Below are positions 31,833-33,340 of a DNA stretch of 33,340 nt, piece by piece. A model generated the notes under the pieces. It worked only from the letters and a program-made list of their open reading frames with translations, was not told the origin of the DNA and made no database searches. The DNA is taken from assembly GCA_964451785.1 (NCBI GenBank), contig CAYVJG010000033.1, forward strand, positions 1 through 33,340, in the 5' to 3' direction. Source of the stretch: JAJYSO01 sp964451785 (lineage in GTDB: Bacteria > Bacteroidota > Bacteroidia > Flavobacteriales > Flavobacteriaceae). A program made the position numbers and the translations under genes. Within the stretch, counting starts at the first letter, position 1; every line of letters begins with the position of its first letter.

Positions 31833-32999
31833 TTAAAATCGTCGGTATTTGCCGGTGATTTCAAAAATGTGGAGTAAGATAGATTTGTCAGCTTCAGTTA
31901 GCTTAACTTGGCGATGACTCATGACTTCTTTAGCTACCTCTAAAACCTTAGAAGGTTTGTAGGTTATCATTTTTTGACTGCCGCCCCAAGAAAAACTCGG
32001 AATAAAATTGCGCGGAAATCCGGCTCCAAAAATATTAGCACTGACCCCAATGACAGTTCCAGTATTAAACATAGTGTTGATGGCACATTTAGAATGATCA
32101 CCCATAACTAGACCGCAATGTTGCAAACCTGTTAAGCGAAAACGTTCAGTAGGGTAGTGCCACAGTTTTACTTCGGCATAGTTGTTTTTGAGATTGGAGT
32201 TGTTAGTGTCAGCGCCAAGGTTACACCATTCACCAATCACTGCGTTTCCTAGATAGCCATCATGTCCTTTGTTGGCATAGCCTAAAAGAACAGAATTGCT
32301 AATTTCGCCAGCAACTTTACAATGTGGACCAATACTAGTGCCTCCATATATACGTGCCCCCATTTTTACTATAGCGTGCTCTCCTAAAGCAAAAGGTCCA
32401 CGTATATGGGAGCCTTCCATAATTTCAGCGTTCTTGCCAATATAAATAGGACCATTTTCAGCGTTTAAGCTGCTAAACTGTACCTTAGCACCTTCTTCTA
32501 TAAAGATATAGTCAGAATTTACGGTGTAAACAGCATCAGGAATTTTGGCCGATTGCCGTCCCTTGGTGATTAACTGGTAATCCACTCTAATTTCTTGAGC
32601 TGTTTTTGAAAAAATATCTTGAGGATAAGCGATGTAATCAGGAGCGGTGTCGAGTTCTATTTCAGTGAAATCGGCTGTTAACTCTGCTGAATCGTTAACA
32701 TATGCTACGATTAAGTCCTTGTGTTTTAAAACTTGCTGAGGTTGAAGTGTTAAAATACGACTAACTAATTCTGCTGTAGGTAGAATAGCAGCATTGATGA
32801 ATCTATTTTCAGTCGTTAATTCTATAGGCCATTTAACCTGTAAATAATCACGGGTTAAAGTAGAGGTTTTTGACTGTAAATGAGTCTCCCATTTTTCACG
32901 GATAGTCATAATACCTACGCGTAATTCAGCTACTGGTCGAGTAAAAGTTAGCGGTAATAAATTATCCCGTTCAGCACTGTCGAAGAGGATGTTGTTCAT
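31833..32999 (-). CDS. GlmU-like putative sugar nucleotidyltransferase (388 aa)
   Basis: The C-terminal half (about 185-345) is a left-handed parallel beta helix of hexapeptide repeats (IGKNAEIMEGSHIRGPFALG, then ARIYGGTSIGPHCKVAG and NAVIGEWCNLGADTNN), as in the acyl- or acetyl-transferase part of GlmU. The N-terminal part begins MNNILFDSAERDNLLPLTFT and RPVAELRVGI, which matches a Bacteroidota family of putative sugar nucleotidyltransferases (NTP_transf_4). It lacks the usual G-x-G-T-R-M nucleotide-binding loop, so activity is unproven. It probably acts in sugar-nucleotide metabolism. The gene is alone, with about 220 bases of gene-free sequence upstream before a family B repeat. Confidence 0.8.
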   Translation of the reverse strand: MNNILFDSAERDNLLPLTFTRPVAELRVGIMTIREKWETHLQSKTSTLTRDYLQVKWPIELTTENRFINAAILPTAELVSRILTLQPQQVLKHKDLIVAYVNDSAELTADFTEIELDTAPDYIAYPQDIFSKTAQEIRVDYQLITKGRQSAKIPDAVYTVNSDYIFIEEGAKVQFSSLNAENGPIYIGKNAEIMEGSHIRGPFALGEHAIVKMGARIYGGTSIGPHCKVAGEISNSVLLGYANKGHDGYLGNAVIGEWCNLGADTNNSNLKNNYAEVKLWHYPTERFRLTGLQHCGLVMGDHSKCAINTMFNTGTVIGVSANIFGAGFPRNFIPSFSWGGSQKMITYKPSKVLEVAKEVMSHRQVKLTEADKSILLHIFEITGKYRRF

Positions 33000-33224
33000 A
33001 GTTGATTAGTTTTTGACGAAAATATAAAACTTTTGAATAAAAGTTAAAACAAACTTGTTTAATTTGAAATACTGTATCTAATGAATCAATTTATTTTAGT
33101 TAATATTTTTTTTTAACTAAAACTGATTAATTTTGAAAAATAAGCTAACTTAACACATTCTTAACCTCAAAGGGCTACAGTGCGGAATATTTTTTATAGT
33201 TTTGCTAAAAAATAGGACTTCTTA
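33000..33224. other. AT-rich spacer upstream of the GlmU-like gene
   Basis: It is AT-rich with no reading frame of interest and no terminator-like hairpin. A weak TATTTTCG promoter-like sequence read leftward lies about 20 bases before the GlmU-like start, without a good -33 partner. It ends at the TTA flanking the next repeat. Confidence 0.4.
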
Positions 33225-33340
33225 TACGGAAATGATTTTTAAAATAGACTAAATATTTTGTCGTTAAAATTTCAAAGGTCAAGGCAAAAAGCACAGGCAT
33301 AGCCATAGCTATGATGAGCATTTATAACGCAGAGATTTGT
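33225..33340 (+). repeat. Family B repeat, cut by the window end (116 of 160 bp)
   Basis: It begins TACGGAAATG after TTA at 33222-33224 and follows the 31508-31667 copy almost base for base until the window ends within the right arm. At least the left end is therefore intact. The third copy has the same orientation as the other two. Confidence 0.85.

Overview
The window is a piece of a low-GC Bacteroidota chromosome, most likely a member of the Flavobacteriaceae. The pointers are a subtilase with a C-terminal type IX secretion (Por) sorting domain, a GLPGLI-family protein overlapping a carboxypeptidase-regulatory-like/TonB-type barrel protein, the typical order of housekeeping genes, and promoters of the Bacteroidota form (TTTG, about 19-23 bases, then TAnnTTTG) rather than the sigma-70 form.

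Layout. 1-151 is the start of a leftward lipoprotein gene cut by the window edge. 366-4295 holds a small secreted protein, then a GLPGLI protein and an outer-membrane barrel protein with overlapping reading frames. 4369-7592 has the sliding clamp dnaN (leftward) diverging from a T9SS-exported subtilisin-like protease. 7689-10013 is leftward: a small conserved protein, then mltG and dapF. 10194-13815 is a four-gene leftward iron-siderophore ABC importer in the order permease, permease, ATPase, binding lipoprotein. 14170-18963 is rightward: an HtrA-type protease, a long-form GAPDH, a coiled-coil membrane protein, trmD and rplS. 19179-23900 mixes rlmN, a YiiX-like lipoprotein, a probable small RNA, a Nudix hydrolase, two lipoproteins and a DUF454 membrane protein. 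23901-24791 has no gene but is rich in hairpins. 24792-27152 carries aspS, a small membrane protein and a cold-shock protein. 27501-32999 is leftward: an M28 peptidase, lpxH, a NupG-like nucleoside transporter and a GlmU-like nucleotidyltransferase.

The most notable content is not genic. Two families of small non-coding repeats sit in the spaces between genes. Family A is 50-125 bp with TACC...GGTA ends; family B is 160 bp with TACGRAA...TTCCGTA ends. All seven elements whose two ends lie in the window are flanked on both sides by TTA (TAA for the one inverted copy), and the one cut by the window edge has TTA at its visible end, as expected of a 3-bp target-site duplication. At 31486-31772 a B element lies inside an A element and has duplicated TTA there, so the pre-insertion sequence can be rebuilt by comparison with another A copy. 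In two places (rlmN and the M28 peptidase) the duplicated TTA is itself the stop codon of the neighbouring gene. No transposase is present in the window. A likely small RNA at about 21153-21290 and the hairpin-rich region upstream of aspS are the other items worth attention.

I saw no tRNA, rRNA, CRISPR array, prophage or complete insertion sequence.
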